This document shows, piece after piece, positions 1 to 8,189 of a stretch of DNA of 49,868 bases (its first letter is position 1; every line of letters starts with the position of its first letter). The stretch lies in contig CAZMSC010000011.1 of the NCBI GenBank assembly GCA_964568845.1, forward strand, positions 1-49,868, given 5' to 3'. Both the position numbers and the translations under genes were made by a program. The notes beneath the pieces were generated by a model. That model was not told where the DNA came from, made no database searches, and saw only the letters and a program-made list of their open reading frames with translations. This DNA is from DTBU01 sp964568845. Its GTDB lineage: Archaea; Thermoproteota; CALKCG01; B24.

Positions 1-94
1 AGAACCTGCCTTTATACTGGTCGCCAACGCTACTGAGTATGCATGCGAGCCAGGTTTATAATCCTCCCTTTTCCCCATTTTTTTAACTTACCGG

Positions 95-1057
95 GTGATT
101 GTTACGCGTATTAGGCTACTGTTTCTCTTATTCATATTTTTAACGTTTACATGCCTACCCGCCTCCTGCAGGGAGGTTGTCACAGTACCTGACGACGCTT
201 CTTCAATCGGTCAGGCTTTGACTCTTGTCGATGAAGGTGGAACTGTGATGGTTAAGTCGGGCACGTACAGAGGCTACATTTACATAGTTAAACCCGTAGC
301 GATCATAGGGGAGGATGAGCCCTTAATCCTAGACCCGATCATAATAGAATCCACTGGAAACGTCACCGTAAAGGGTTTAACCATTATAATATCCCCCCCT
401 GGAACAGAGGAGGCTATACTCGTGAAAAACTCAACCAACGTAGTTTTAGAGAAGGTTAAAATATTTGACACAGGCATGATCATCTACCAGTCTGTAAACG
501 TAACCGTTAGAAGTTGCGAGTTTGTGGAAAGCCCAGGGCCAAGCATAGCCGTTAAAGCAGGCTCAAACAGCATTCTCATAGAAAGCTGCTCCTTCAACCA
601 AAGCTACATAGGGTTGTCCGTGTTCGAAGCAGCGGAGGTCACGTTCAGGTTTAACACGGTCTACGACGCTAAGAGTCTGGTCGTAAAGCTCTACCCCCAA
701 GCCTTAAACGTAACAGTATACATGAACAACTTCCTAGGGGAAGCCGAAGCAGCAGACATGGGCTCTGGAAACAGCTGGTTCAACTCTACTTTAAAACTGG
801 GCAACTACTGGAGCATGTGGAAATCTGTTAAAGAAGACGCCGATGGAGATGGGATAATCGACGAGCCTAAGCCTATAGAAGGCATCGCCAAAGCTGTCGA
901 TCAATACCCATTGGCAAACCCATTCCAAGAATACGTCGTCGAGAATAAACGAGACGACCTCCAGAAGTACCTAGTGGTTTTAATCGTCATAACATTGGCA
1001 GTGGTCTTAATACTGGTCGCGATTAGAAGAGTCAAAACTTATATGAGCATATTGTAG
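95..1057 (+). CDS. Secreted, membrane-anchored right-handed beta-helix protein (NosD-like)
   Basis: A GTG start opens a 320-residue protein with a clear N-terminal signal peptide (hydrophobic residues about 6-22). A long series of short beta-strand turns with repeated Val/Ile/Asn positions follows, as in parallel beta-helix (NosD/pectate-lyase-like) domains. Near residue 235 it has the GNYW...DxDGDGIxDEP...DQYPL pattern that closes many archaeal NosD-like domains. A single C-terminal membrane helix (about 291-311) and a basic tail anchor it, so the helix domain lies outside the cell. NosD-like proteins in archaea are often surface carbohydrate- or polymer-interacting proteins; the substrate here is unknown. 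It is first in a co-directional run of envelope genes. Confidence 0.75.
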   Translation: MIVTRIRLLFLLFIFLTFTCLPASCREVVTVPDDASSIGQALTLVDEGGTVMVKSGTYRGYIYIVKPVAIIGEDEPLILDPIIIESTGNVTVKGLTIIISPPGTEEAILVKNSTNVVLEKVKIFDTGMIIYQSVNVTVRSCEFVESPGPSIAVKAGSNSILIESCSFNQSYIGLSVFEAAEVTFRFNTVYDAKSLVVKLYPQALNVTVYMNNFLGEAEAADMGSGNSWFNSTLKLGNYWSMWKSVKEDADGDGIIDEPKPIEGIAKAVDQYPLANPFQEYVVENKRDDLQKYLVVLIVITLAVVLILVAIRRVKTYMSIL

Positions 1058-1070
1058 CTGGTACCCAGTG

Positions 1071-1781
1071 ATGGATGAAGAGTACAGTCTAAAACACGTA
1101 CAGTTTCTAGGTTATGAAGTCCCAGAAGCCCTTAAAGCCGTAATCAAACGGCTTGAAACATTATCGCTGATCGACCTCGGCTGCGGAGATGGAAGTATGA
1201 TACACGCCCTACATAGGGAAGGGTTGCTGAAGAAGGCCGTCAGAGTCGTAGGCGTAGATATATCCAGCGTTAGAATAGAAAGGTTTAAGACCTTCTGCCC
1301 CTTTGCGGAGGCTGTTGTAGGAGACGTATGCGATTTGAGTAAAATACCCGATAACTCCTTCAACCTAGCAATCTCCACACAGGTTATAGAGCACGTTGAA
1401 GACGATGTGAAAATGCTTAAAGAGGTTTATCGGATAATCAAGCCGAACGGCTACCTCTACATTTCAACAGTGGTAAAAGGCAAAATGGCGTTCTGGATCT
1501 ACTGGGATAAAGGTTTCAAGCTGGACCCTACGCATGTAAGAGAGTATAGATCTGAAAAAGAGTTTATAGAGCTTCTTGAAAGATGCGGCTTTACCGTAGT
1601 CTACTGGGACTCTAAGAAGCTTTCATACTCATTGACGGAGCTCTTAATAAGAGGCTTAATCATGCTCGGCCTCCTCAAAGCATCCAACATCCACTCTATA
1701 ACAAATAGGTTAAAGATGAAGAGAATACGGGTTAGAGTTTTAGGATACAGGATTATTGAAGCTTTAGCCAGGAAGAAGTGA
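1071..1781 (+). CDS. Class I SAM-dependent methyltransferase
   Basis: About 236 residues with a Rossmann methyltransferase fold. Motif I is IDLGCGDGS (about 34-42), the acidic end of strand 2 is VGVDIS, motif II/III surrounds GDVCDLSKIPDNSFNLAIST, and IEHVEDD plus LYIS follow, as in UbiE/COQ5-like (Methyltransf_11) enzymes. I chose the ATG at 1071; a GTG lies directly before it at 1068. The stop overlaps the GTG of the next gene, so they are probably cotranscribed. The acceptor is unknown. Lying among surface-protein and FkbM-type genes, a role in glycan or lipid modification is plausible but inferred. Confidence 0.8.
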   Translation: MDEEYSLKHVQFLGYEVPEALKAVIKRLETLSLIDLGCGDGSMIHALHREGLLKKAVRVVGVDISSVRIERFKTFCPFAEAVVGDVCDLSKIPDNSFNLAISTQVIEHVEDDVKMLKEVYRIIKPNGYLYISTVVKGKMAFWIYWDKGFKLDPTHVREYRSEKEFIELLERCGFTVVYWDSKKLSYSLTELLIRGLIMLGLLKASNIHSITNRLKMKRIRVRVLGYRIIEALARKK

Positions 1782-3100
1782 AGCCTATGAGCTCTCTATA
1801 CTTAAGAAGGTTTCTGACGACGTTAACCATACTACTCTGCCTACTGTTTTACACGCCGTCTTTAAGGGGGGATGACGGTAAACCCATAGCCATAGGTGTC
1901 GGCGAAAAATCTAGATACGTCCTCTACAGCGATGGCTATCTATACCAGCTCCTCGAAAGCGGAGAGCTTAGACAAATATCTAAACTGAACTTAGATGAAG
2001 AGCTCTATAAGAGCTACATTCTAGACTTTGAGGTTTATGAAAACGTCTTATACCTATACGCATATAGAAGCGTAAACGCTTCAAGCGGCTTAACACTCCT
2101 AAAGATCTACGACTTAAACAACGGTGGAATCCTATTCTCTAGAGAGTATAGGTTTAACGTGAAAGAGGGGAAAACAGTATACGGTCAACTGGTATCTACA
2201 ATAATAGCCTGCAGCAGAGGCTTCGCCGTTTTAACAGTTAACAGCACGAAAAACATTATAATAGTCTTCTCTAAGAAGGATCAGAGTTTTACCGCCGTCT
2301 GGATCTACGACGGAAGGTTAGCCGCGACAGTATACAATTACAACGACACTTTAATAGCGCCAGTTTTAGGCTTCGGCGAAGCTGAAGGTAGACTATACCC
2401 TCTACCGACGGTTGTAGACCTGATCGAAAACCGCATACTCTTCTCTCTACCAGCCCTCACACCTGTAACAGCCCTAGCCTACCCCCTTATACAGGTTTCA
2501 AGAGTTGAAGCAAACTGGACATGCTATGTAAGCGTCTTAAACCCGTCAACAAATAAAATGGAGTTTTACAAAGTCTACCCCAACAACTATACACTGTTTG
2601 AATCAAACGCCGCCCAATCGTCCCCACACCTAACATACCTAATAATAGATAAGCCCACAGGCTCAGGAATAGTCTTCCCAGACGGAGCATCAATAGAAAC
2701 CCGCTACAGACTATCGATGATCCCATGTGGAGTCTTCATCCCTATAAACCCATCTGAAGGCGTTTTAGACGTAAACGTAGACGACCACTCAGCCCTCATT
2801 AAAATAGTATCGGGCGATGAAGCTAAAATCATCTACTTGGAAAACGGATCCTACAGGGAAGTCTACAGCCTACCAGTAGAGCATAGCTCTAAGCTTGATG
2901 GTTTTTACGCGGCTCTGGTCGGTAAAACCGTCTACATCATAGACCCTAGAAAGGAGGAGCTTGTAACGATCAACCCGAATAATTTGATAAACATGGCGAT
3001 CTACATAGCCATCCCAGTCTCAGCTGTAACAGTAGCCGCTATACTCACGGTGATGTATAGGAAGAGGTCTACTCATAAACCGATGAAGCATAAGGAGTAA
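1778..3100 (+). CDS. Secreted beta-rich (propeller-like) protein with C-terminal membrane anchor
   Basis: 440 residues starting with GTG, which overlaps the preceding stop by four bases (GTGA). The N-terminus is a signal peptide (hydrophobic about 9-26). The middle is made of repeating beta strands of the type YxLxSDGYLYQL and TLLKIYDLNNGG, suggesting a beta-propeller of the WD40/PQQ-like kind, though I could not assign clean repeats. A membrane helix (about 407-428) and basic tail follow. I do not recognise a named family. Topology makes the propeller extracellular. It lies between a methyltransferase and a subtilisin-like protease. Confidence 0.6.
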   Translation: MKPMSSLYLRRFLTTLTILLCLLFYTPSLRGDDGKPIAIGVGEKSRYVLYSDGYLYQLLESGELRQISKLNLDEELYKSYILDFEVYENVLYLYAYRSVNASSGLTLLKIYDLNNGGILFSREYRFNVKEGKTVYGQLVSTIIACSRGFAVLTVNSTKNIIIVFSKKDQSFTAVWIYDGRLAATVYNYNDTLIAPVLGFGEAEGRLYPLPTVVDLIENRILFSLPALTPVTALAYPLIQVSRVEANWTCYVSVLNPSTNKMEFYKVYPNNYTLFESNAAQSSPHLTYLIIDKPTGSGIVFPDGASIETRYRLSMIPCGVFIPINPSEGVLDVNVDDHSALIKIVSGDEAKIIYLENGSYREVYSLPVEHSSKLDGFYAALVGKTVYIIDPRKEELVTINPNNLINMAIYIAIPVSAVTVAAILTVMYRKRSTHKPMKHKE

Positions 3101-3106
3101 TCGAAT

Positions 3107-4420
3107 ATGCGCCTTTCAACGGTTTCTACGCGGCTATTCATCCGTCGAAACACAGCTCTTCTCATACTCATACTGGTAGGTGCCTCTATAACCCCCACCT
3201 ATATTCTAACCTCCTCAAGTAAATCGAAGGATAGACGGGTTATAGTAATATTCCACGGTGAAGTAGATTCGGGTGAAATCCTTAAACTTGGAGGAAAGGT
3301 TATCAGAAAGCTCTCCATAATAAACGGCGCCTCCTGCATAATACCTGAAACCGCGGTTAAAAGCCTCGAGAAACACCCCAAGGTTTCTGAAATAAGACCG
3401 GACAACGAAGTTAGGCTTATAGGCGACAAACTTCCATGGGGCGTAGATAGGATAAACGCTGAAAGAGTATGGGGGTGCGCAGAAGACTCTACAGACGTCT
3501 TAGAAGACGCTGGAGATGGAATATGCGTAGCTGTCATAGATACAGGGGTTGACTATACGCATAGAGACCTCGCAGATAGGTTTAACCCAGACCTTAAAGG
3601 CTACGACTTCGTCAACGACGACCCAGACCCCATGGACGATAACGGCCACGGTACTCATTGCGCCGGGATAATAGCCTCCTCAGACAATGAACTTGGAATA
3701 ATCGGAGTCGCACCTAAGGTGAGGCTCTACGCACTGAAGGTTCTCGATAGGTATGGTCATGGCTATGAAAGCGATGTAGTCGCCGCAATAGAGTGGTGTA
3801 TAAACCATGATGTAAAAATAGTATCGATGAGCTTCGGCGCAGACGTATATCTTCCAAGTTTAAACGAAGCCTGCGACGAAGCCTACAGACGTAATATTCT
3901 ACTTTTCGCGGCTGCTGGAAACGACGGATACAGCGACAAAATAGAAGATACTGTAGATTACCCCGCGAGATTTGAATCCGTTATAGCCGTTGGAGCTACA
4001 GACTTAAACGATAGAAGAGCCGTATGGGGCCGCTACACGGCCTCAAGCACAGGACCTACCTTAGAACTCGTAGCTCCAGGAGACGAAATATACTCAACAT
4101 ACTTAGGCAATGGATATGCAACTATGAGCGGGACATCTATGTCTTGCCCCCACGCGGCGGGCGTAGCCGCTCTACTATGGTCTATAAACAGGAATCTAAC
4201 AAATGTTGAAGTTAGAGTACGGCTTCAGGAAACGGCATTAGACCTCGGAGAACCCGGCAGAGACTGGGAGTATGGTTACGGGCTCATAGACGCTGAAGCC
4301 GCCGTACAAGTCTCAAAACCCTCAGGATGCCAGCTTGTCCACATAGACTATACACCCATAGATCAGGTGAGCGGCGTATTGGAGCCTGATAGAGAAGCTT
4401 ACATGGAGGCTGGAGGCTAA
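3107..4420 (+). CDS. Subtilisin-family serine protease (S8) with I9-like propeptide
   Basis: 437 residues: a signal peptide or anchor (about 16-34), an inhibitor-I9-like prodomain (about 44-104), then a subtilase catalytic domain. The triad is visible: Asp145 in VAVIDTGVDYTH, His181 in NGHGTHCAGI and Ser344 in SGTSMSCPHAAG; the oxyanion Asn is in AAAGND (Asn272). The GTSMSCPHAAG block is intact, so the enzyme should be active, outside the cell. The remaining C-terminus is short (about 50 residues beyond the catalytic core) with no obvious surface anchor. It is the last of the 0.1-4.4 kb run and follows the propeller-like gene by 6 bases. Confidence 0.93.
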   Translation: MRLSTVSTRLFIRRNTALLILILVGASITPTYILTSSSKSKDRRVIVIFHGEVDSGEILKLGGKVIRKLSIINGASCIIPETAVKSLEKHPKVSEIRPDNEVRLIGDKLPWGVDRINAERVWGCAEDSTDVLEDAGDGICVAVIDTGVDYTHRDLADRFNPDLKGYDFVNDDPDPMDDNGHGTHCAGIIASSDNELGIIGVAPKVRLYALKVLDRYGHGYESDVVAAIEWCINHDVKIVSMSFGADVYLPSLNEACDEAYRRNILLFAAAGNDGYSDKIEDTVDYPARFESVIAVGATDLNDRRAVWGRYTASSTGPTLELVAPGDEIYSTYLGNGYATMSGTSMSCPHAAGVAALLWSINRNLTNVEVRVRLQETALDLGEPGRDWEYGYGLIDAEAAVQVSKPSGCQLVHIDYTPIDQVSGVLEPDREAYMEAGG

Positions 4421-4557
4421 TAGTAAAGCCAATAAGTTTCAACACACATCCGTTTAAGCCGAATGTTTAACATCTTCCCCTAGACCTACCGCTAAACGAG
4501 GTTTAAACGGTTGAATCAAATAGAAGCCTGACGCTGAGAGTAAAAGGGTTGATTGGA

Positions 4558-5391
4558 ATGGTAAGCTTAGGCAAGCTCATCCTGTGGTTTTTATCCATAG
4601 ATGGGGAGATCGTTGAAGTAAGATTCACAGTTAAAGGGAGAAGCTTTTCAGCGCGGGTTCCCAGCGACAGTATTTGGAGCGCGGTCAAAGACGTTCTATT
4701 GAATAGAGAGTATGAGCATCTTCCAGAGTTTGAACTATGCAACTTTAAAGGCACCATTGTTGACGCAGGTGCTCATGTAGGCTTGTTCTCGCTTGTAGCA
4801 TCGGTTTTCGCAGAGAAAGTCATCGCCATAGAGCCGTATCAAATGAACAATAATTTGCTCTTGATGAATATTTTAAATAATAGCGTCGGCAACGTCATCC
4901 CTATGAATAAAGCCCTCTTCTCCCATAAGACGAAGTTAAAGCTTTTCCAAGGCAGTACAAGCGTCACCCCCTCTCTCATCGGCAACTCTGACAATTTTGA
5001 ATACGTTGAAACGACCACGCTTGAAGAGATAGTAGGCTCTCAAGGCCCTATCGACTTCCTTAAGATGGATATTGAAGGGGCGGAGTTCGACGTTTTCAAT
5101 CATATAGATTTTAAAACGCTTAAACAAATTAGTATGATCGCTTGCGAAGCCCACCCCCGCTATGGCGATATAAACTCGATCGTTGAAAGGCTTAGATCAG
5201 CCGGCTTCCAAGTTAAAGTAGTCCACCCTCCCATATTGAAAAGAAGAAACTTCAATTACGATATAAAGCTTCACGGCATGTTGAAGTTGAAAATGCTACG
5301 AGGCCTTCTATACGCACCGTTAAAGGTCATTAAATATGAGAATAGAGACCTAGCGGTTTTATTTGCCAGTCGAGAGGAGAGGTTAACATGA
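4558..5391 (+). CDS. FkbM-family methyltransferase
   Basis: About 277 residues. The family signature is complete: IVDAGAHVGLFSL (motif I), VIAIEPYQMNNNLLLMNI, then VETTTLEEIV and IDFLKMDIEGAEFDVF. FkbM enzymes O-methylate sugars, glycolipids or polyketides. I chose the ATG at 4558; a TTG nine bases upstream is in frame and cannot be excluded. The gene overlaps the next one by four bases (ATGA), so both are probably made together. With the membrane GT-C-like neighbour, methylation of a surface glycan or lipid-linked sugar is the best inference. Confidence 0.85.
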   Translation: MVSLGKLILWFLSIDGEIVEVRFTVKGRSFSARVPSDSIWSAVKDVLLNREYEHLPEFELCNFKGTIVDAGAHVGLFSLVASVFAEKVIAIEPYQMNNNLLLMNILNNSVGNVIPMNKALFSHKTKLKLFQGSTSVTPSLIGNSDNFEYVETTTLEEIVGSQGPIDFLKMDIEGAEFDVFNHIDFKTLKQISMIACEAHPRYGDINSIVERLRSAGFQVKVVHPPILKRRNFNYDIKLHGMLKLKMLRGLLYAPLKVIKYENRDLAVLFASREERLT

Positions 5392-7067
5392 ATAAAAGAT
5401 TATCCATAGAAACACTCCACATGTTAACGGCTTTAACAATCGTATTAATATACTTCTATACGCTAGACTTATTCCAGCCACGTTATCCAATGCTCCACAA
5501 GGGAGTTACCTGGATTAGAGTTTACGATACTGGATTGACAGATATGAACCCATCCGGTATCCTACCGCTCATAGTGGTTTTCACCACATTGATCGCGTAT
5601 TGCGTTTATAGATTCGACGACGTTTCAATGGTTAAGCTCTCTACATATATAACATCGGTACTTGTCGCTATCAATCTGATCCCCCTCCTTTACTGGATAA
5701 TATACATGTACAATCCAACAGATTACACACTTACGGTATACAGCCTCCTCCCGTATCTCGACGCTGGGCTATTCCACATATATGCTCCAGTATACCCTCT
5801 CCTCCTCCTTTCGACACTATACGCCTGGCTTCCCATATCCATAATTAAAACCTTTAAGAAACGCGTCAGATTAAAGATTAGACACCGCGAACCTCCAAGT
5901 AGTTTAACGGGTAATCCTCAACCGACTGGTACATTTATGGAGAAGCTAGGCATCACATCGATCATACTGCTCGGCGTAGCCCTACCCATAATACCATACC
6001 TGCCCACAATAAACCCATACTTTAAACCAGCATCCGTAGACATCTACTGGTACTCTAAATGGCTTAACAACATGCTGACAACGGATCAATGGAATGCCAT
6101 AAACTACGCATTCTACGGAATCGGTAATGGCAATAGACCCCTATATCTGCTCCTCCTCTACTGCCTTGTCTGCCTAGGGCTTCCGAGGGATCTCGTCTTA
6201 AACCTTGAAGCACTATACGTAGCCCCCCTTTTCGCCCTAGCCATATATTTTTCAGCAAAACGCCTTTATGGAAATACCCAATACGCCCTACAGGCTTCTC
6301 TAGCCGGTCTTCTCGGCTTCAACATGACGGTAGGTATGTATGCGGGCTTCTACGCCGCCTGGATGGCTCTGATACCATTCTATATATGCATAATGTTAAC
6401 GCCTCGCCTTGAAAAAACCAATCGGTCTTCAATAGGCTTGATCATAGCCTCAACCGTAACCTTATACATCCATCCATGGACTTGGACGATTCTGATGACC
6501 GTTTTAACCCTCTACTTGATCGTTCAAACCTTCGAATCAGTTAAAAGAGGTAGCATCCACATAAACAGGAGCCTACTGTTGACTCTGCTCTTAAACATAG
6601 GAATAGATCTGTTTAAAACAGCTGCTCTCCCCGCTCAAGGAGGTTTAATAAGCTCAATTACCGTTTTAAGCAACAGTAGGGTTTTCGGCTTCAAATGTCT
6701 ACTTGAACTATCTGAAAACTTGAACAGGCTCACTAACAGCTATGTTGGAGGTTTATTCTTCAACCCATTGCACACGCTTCTGGCGCTGATCGGCATTTTA
6801 TCCCTCTCAAACAGAAGGGACGAGTGTTCAAAGCTCCTCCTACTATGGATAATCGTGCCTTCACTCGCCTTCCCGCTAAGCGATGTGAATCTTCAATCGC
6901 ATATTCTCTTCGCATATCCATTCCCAATAGTCATAGCGGAGGGTTTACAAACAATATCCGGCTTTGTTGAAAAATTCGACCATAAACTATCCAGCCTCAT
7001 TAAAATATTCTTCATATTTTCAAGCTTAGTATATGCAGTTAGGGCTTTATGTAACATCGCTGTCTAG
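5388..7067 (+). CDS. Polytopic membrane protein, GT-C glycosyltransferase-like
   Basis: 559 residues with about 11-12 membrane helices and a large hydrophilic segment near residues 160-190. It starts at an ATG overlapping the previous stop, behind a strong GAGAGGAGAGG ribosome-binding site. Extracytoplasmic loops rich in Trp/Tyr/Asn (for example DIYWYSKWLNNM and GNGNRPLY) resemble GT-C fold membrane glycosyltransferases, but I see no decisive catalytic DxD-type motif, so the enzyme class is an inference. Coupling to an FkbM methyltransferase points to surface-sugar assembly. Confidence 0.55.
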   Translation: MNKRLSIETLHMLTALTIVLIYFYTLDLFQPRYPMLHKGVTWIRVYDTGLTDMNPSGILPLIVVFTTLIAYCVYRFDDVSMVKLSTYITSVLVAINLIPLLYWIIYMYNPTDYTLTVYSLLPYLDAGLFHIYAPVYPLLLLSTLYAWLPISIIKTFKKRVRLKIRHREPPSSLTGNPQPTGTFMEKLGITSIILLGVALPIIPYLPTINPYFKPASVDIYWYSKWLNNMLTTDQWNAINYAFYGIGNGNRPLYLLLLYCLVCLGLPRDLVLNLEALYVAPLFALAIYFSAKRLYGNTQYALQASLAGLLGFNMTVGMYAGFYAAWMALIPFYICIMLTPRLEKTNRSSIGLIIASTVTLYIHPWTWTILMTVLTLYLIVQTFESVKRGSIHINRSLLLTLLLNIGIDLFKTAALPAQGGLISSITVLSNSRVFGFKCLLELSENLNRLTNSYVGGLFFNPLHTLLALIGILSLSNRRDECSKLLLLWIIVPSLAFPLSDVNLQSHILFAYPFPIVIAEGLQTISGFVEKFDHKLSSLIKIFFIFSSLVYAVRALCNIAV

Positions 7068-7253
7068 ATTTTTCCAGACAACTTACCGACAACTCTTCAA
7101 TAAGATAAATCTATACATTTCCACTCATTTACTGCCGAATTAACTAGCTTCACAACCTTTATTGCTAAATAAAAACTTTAAGGGATAGACGTTCAATTTA
7201 AACTTAAAGATAAGCTTAATATCTGCTGTTGTAGAATTTTAATACCGGTCTAA
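7068..7253 (+). promoter_or_regulatory. Intergenic AT-rich promoter region of the tubulin-like operon
   Basis: No gene is visible in these 186 bases. A TATA-like stretch (CTTAATAT, about 7214-7221) lies roughly 33-40 bases before the ATG at 7254. That would put the transcription start about 8-15 bases before the ATG, giving a very short leader. Other AT-rich stretches nearby (around 7100) could also serve. The promoter call is inferred from spacing only. Confidence 0.35.
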
Positions 7254-8189
7254 ATGAGCTTTAAACATCTACTGATCTTAACGTGCTTCATGTTGTTGCT
7301 TTACCAAGCATCTGCATGCTCCGCCCAGGAGGAATGGATCTACTCCTTCGAATTCGTAGGGGCTAATAAGCCCGTCGACGACACCGTTTTCGCCGATACA
7401 GAATACACGATTGAAATTGTAATAATGGTCCCCTATACGCTGGAGGGGGCGAGGTTCAGCATATCTATCCCATCGGCCCACGAACCCATAACTCCCACAA
7501 CACCGTTCTGGGAAATAGTTAACGATTACGCAGGTGTTGATGGCGAATCTATGAGAGCTCTGGCGAATAGAGTCATAACGTTTAAGGTTGTTAAAGGAGA
7601 ACTTAGGCTCAGAGTTAAGTTTAGAATCCCATCTAAAAACATAGTGGTTTATACGATTACCGCTCCAAACGGCATTAACTACAACATATATACCACCATA
7701 GAGAGCTACACGCTTGTTTCAGCGGTTTTTGAAGACAACCCTGTAGGCAGTATAGAATTTAGACTCACATCTTCAAAGGTATACGATTACGAGTCTAAAA
7801 GGGAAAGGCTTCAAACGGCTTTTTCATCCGAATACGAGAATTTAGTAAACACAGTTGTTAGCGAATCTGATAAATTAAACAATGCTGGCTTAACAGACTA
7901 CGCTATTTCCCTAGCGGATTCAATTCTAAGTTTAAAACTTCCCGAACCCCCCAACCCTATGCTTGTATACGGCTTGGCCTTAACATCCATACTGCTTGGG
8001 GCATTATCCATAGTTTTCCTCAGCATGTACACTAGAGCTAGAGGTGAAACAGCGTATATAAGACGGGTGGTAAACTCCTCGATCGTAGAAATGGCTTCCA
8101 TAGAAACATCCCTCAGCAGATTAGACGTTAAGCTTGCAAAAAACCTTTCAGACATCGTCGAGAAGCTTAAGAAGGTGGGAAGACGATGA
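7254..8189 (+). CDS. Type I membrane protein of the tubulin-like operon (signal peptide, outer domain, TM, cytoplasmic helix)
   Basis: 311 residues: cleavable signal peptide (about 1-24, ending CSAQ), a beta-rich outer domain (25-165), a helical linker (about 175-230), one membrane helix (about 237-259), then a basic cytoplasmic segment with a short coiled coil (about 265-311). I recognise no named family. The stop overlaps the ATG of the tubulin-like gene by four bases (ATGA), which argues for coupled synthesis. The topology suits a receptor or anchor that joins an outside signal or the envelope to a cytoplasmic filament; that role is inference. Confidence 0.7.
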   Translation: MSFKHLLILTCFMLLLYQASACSAQEEWIYSFEFVGANKPVDDTVFADTEYTIEIVIMVPYTLEGARFSISIPSAHEPITPTTPFWEIVNDYAGVDGESMRALANRVITFKVVKGELRLRVKFRIPSKNIVVYTITAPNGINYNIYTTIESYTLVSAVFEDNPVGSIEFRLTSSKVYDYESKRERLQTAFSSEYENLVNTVVSESDKLNNAGLTDYAISLADSILSLKLPEPPNPMLVYGLALTSILLGALSIVFLSMYTRARGETAYIRRVVNSSIVEMASIETSLSRLDVKLAKNLSDIVEKLKKVGRR

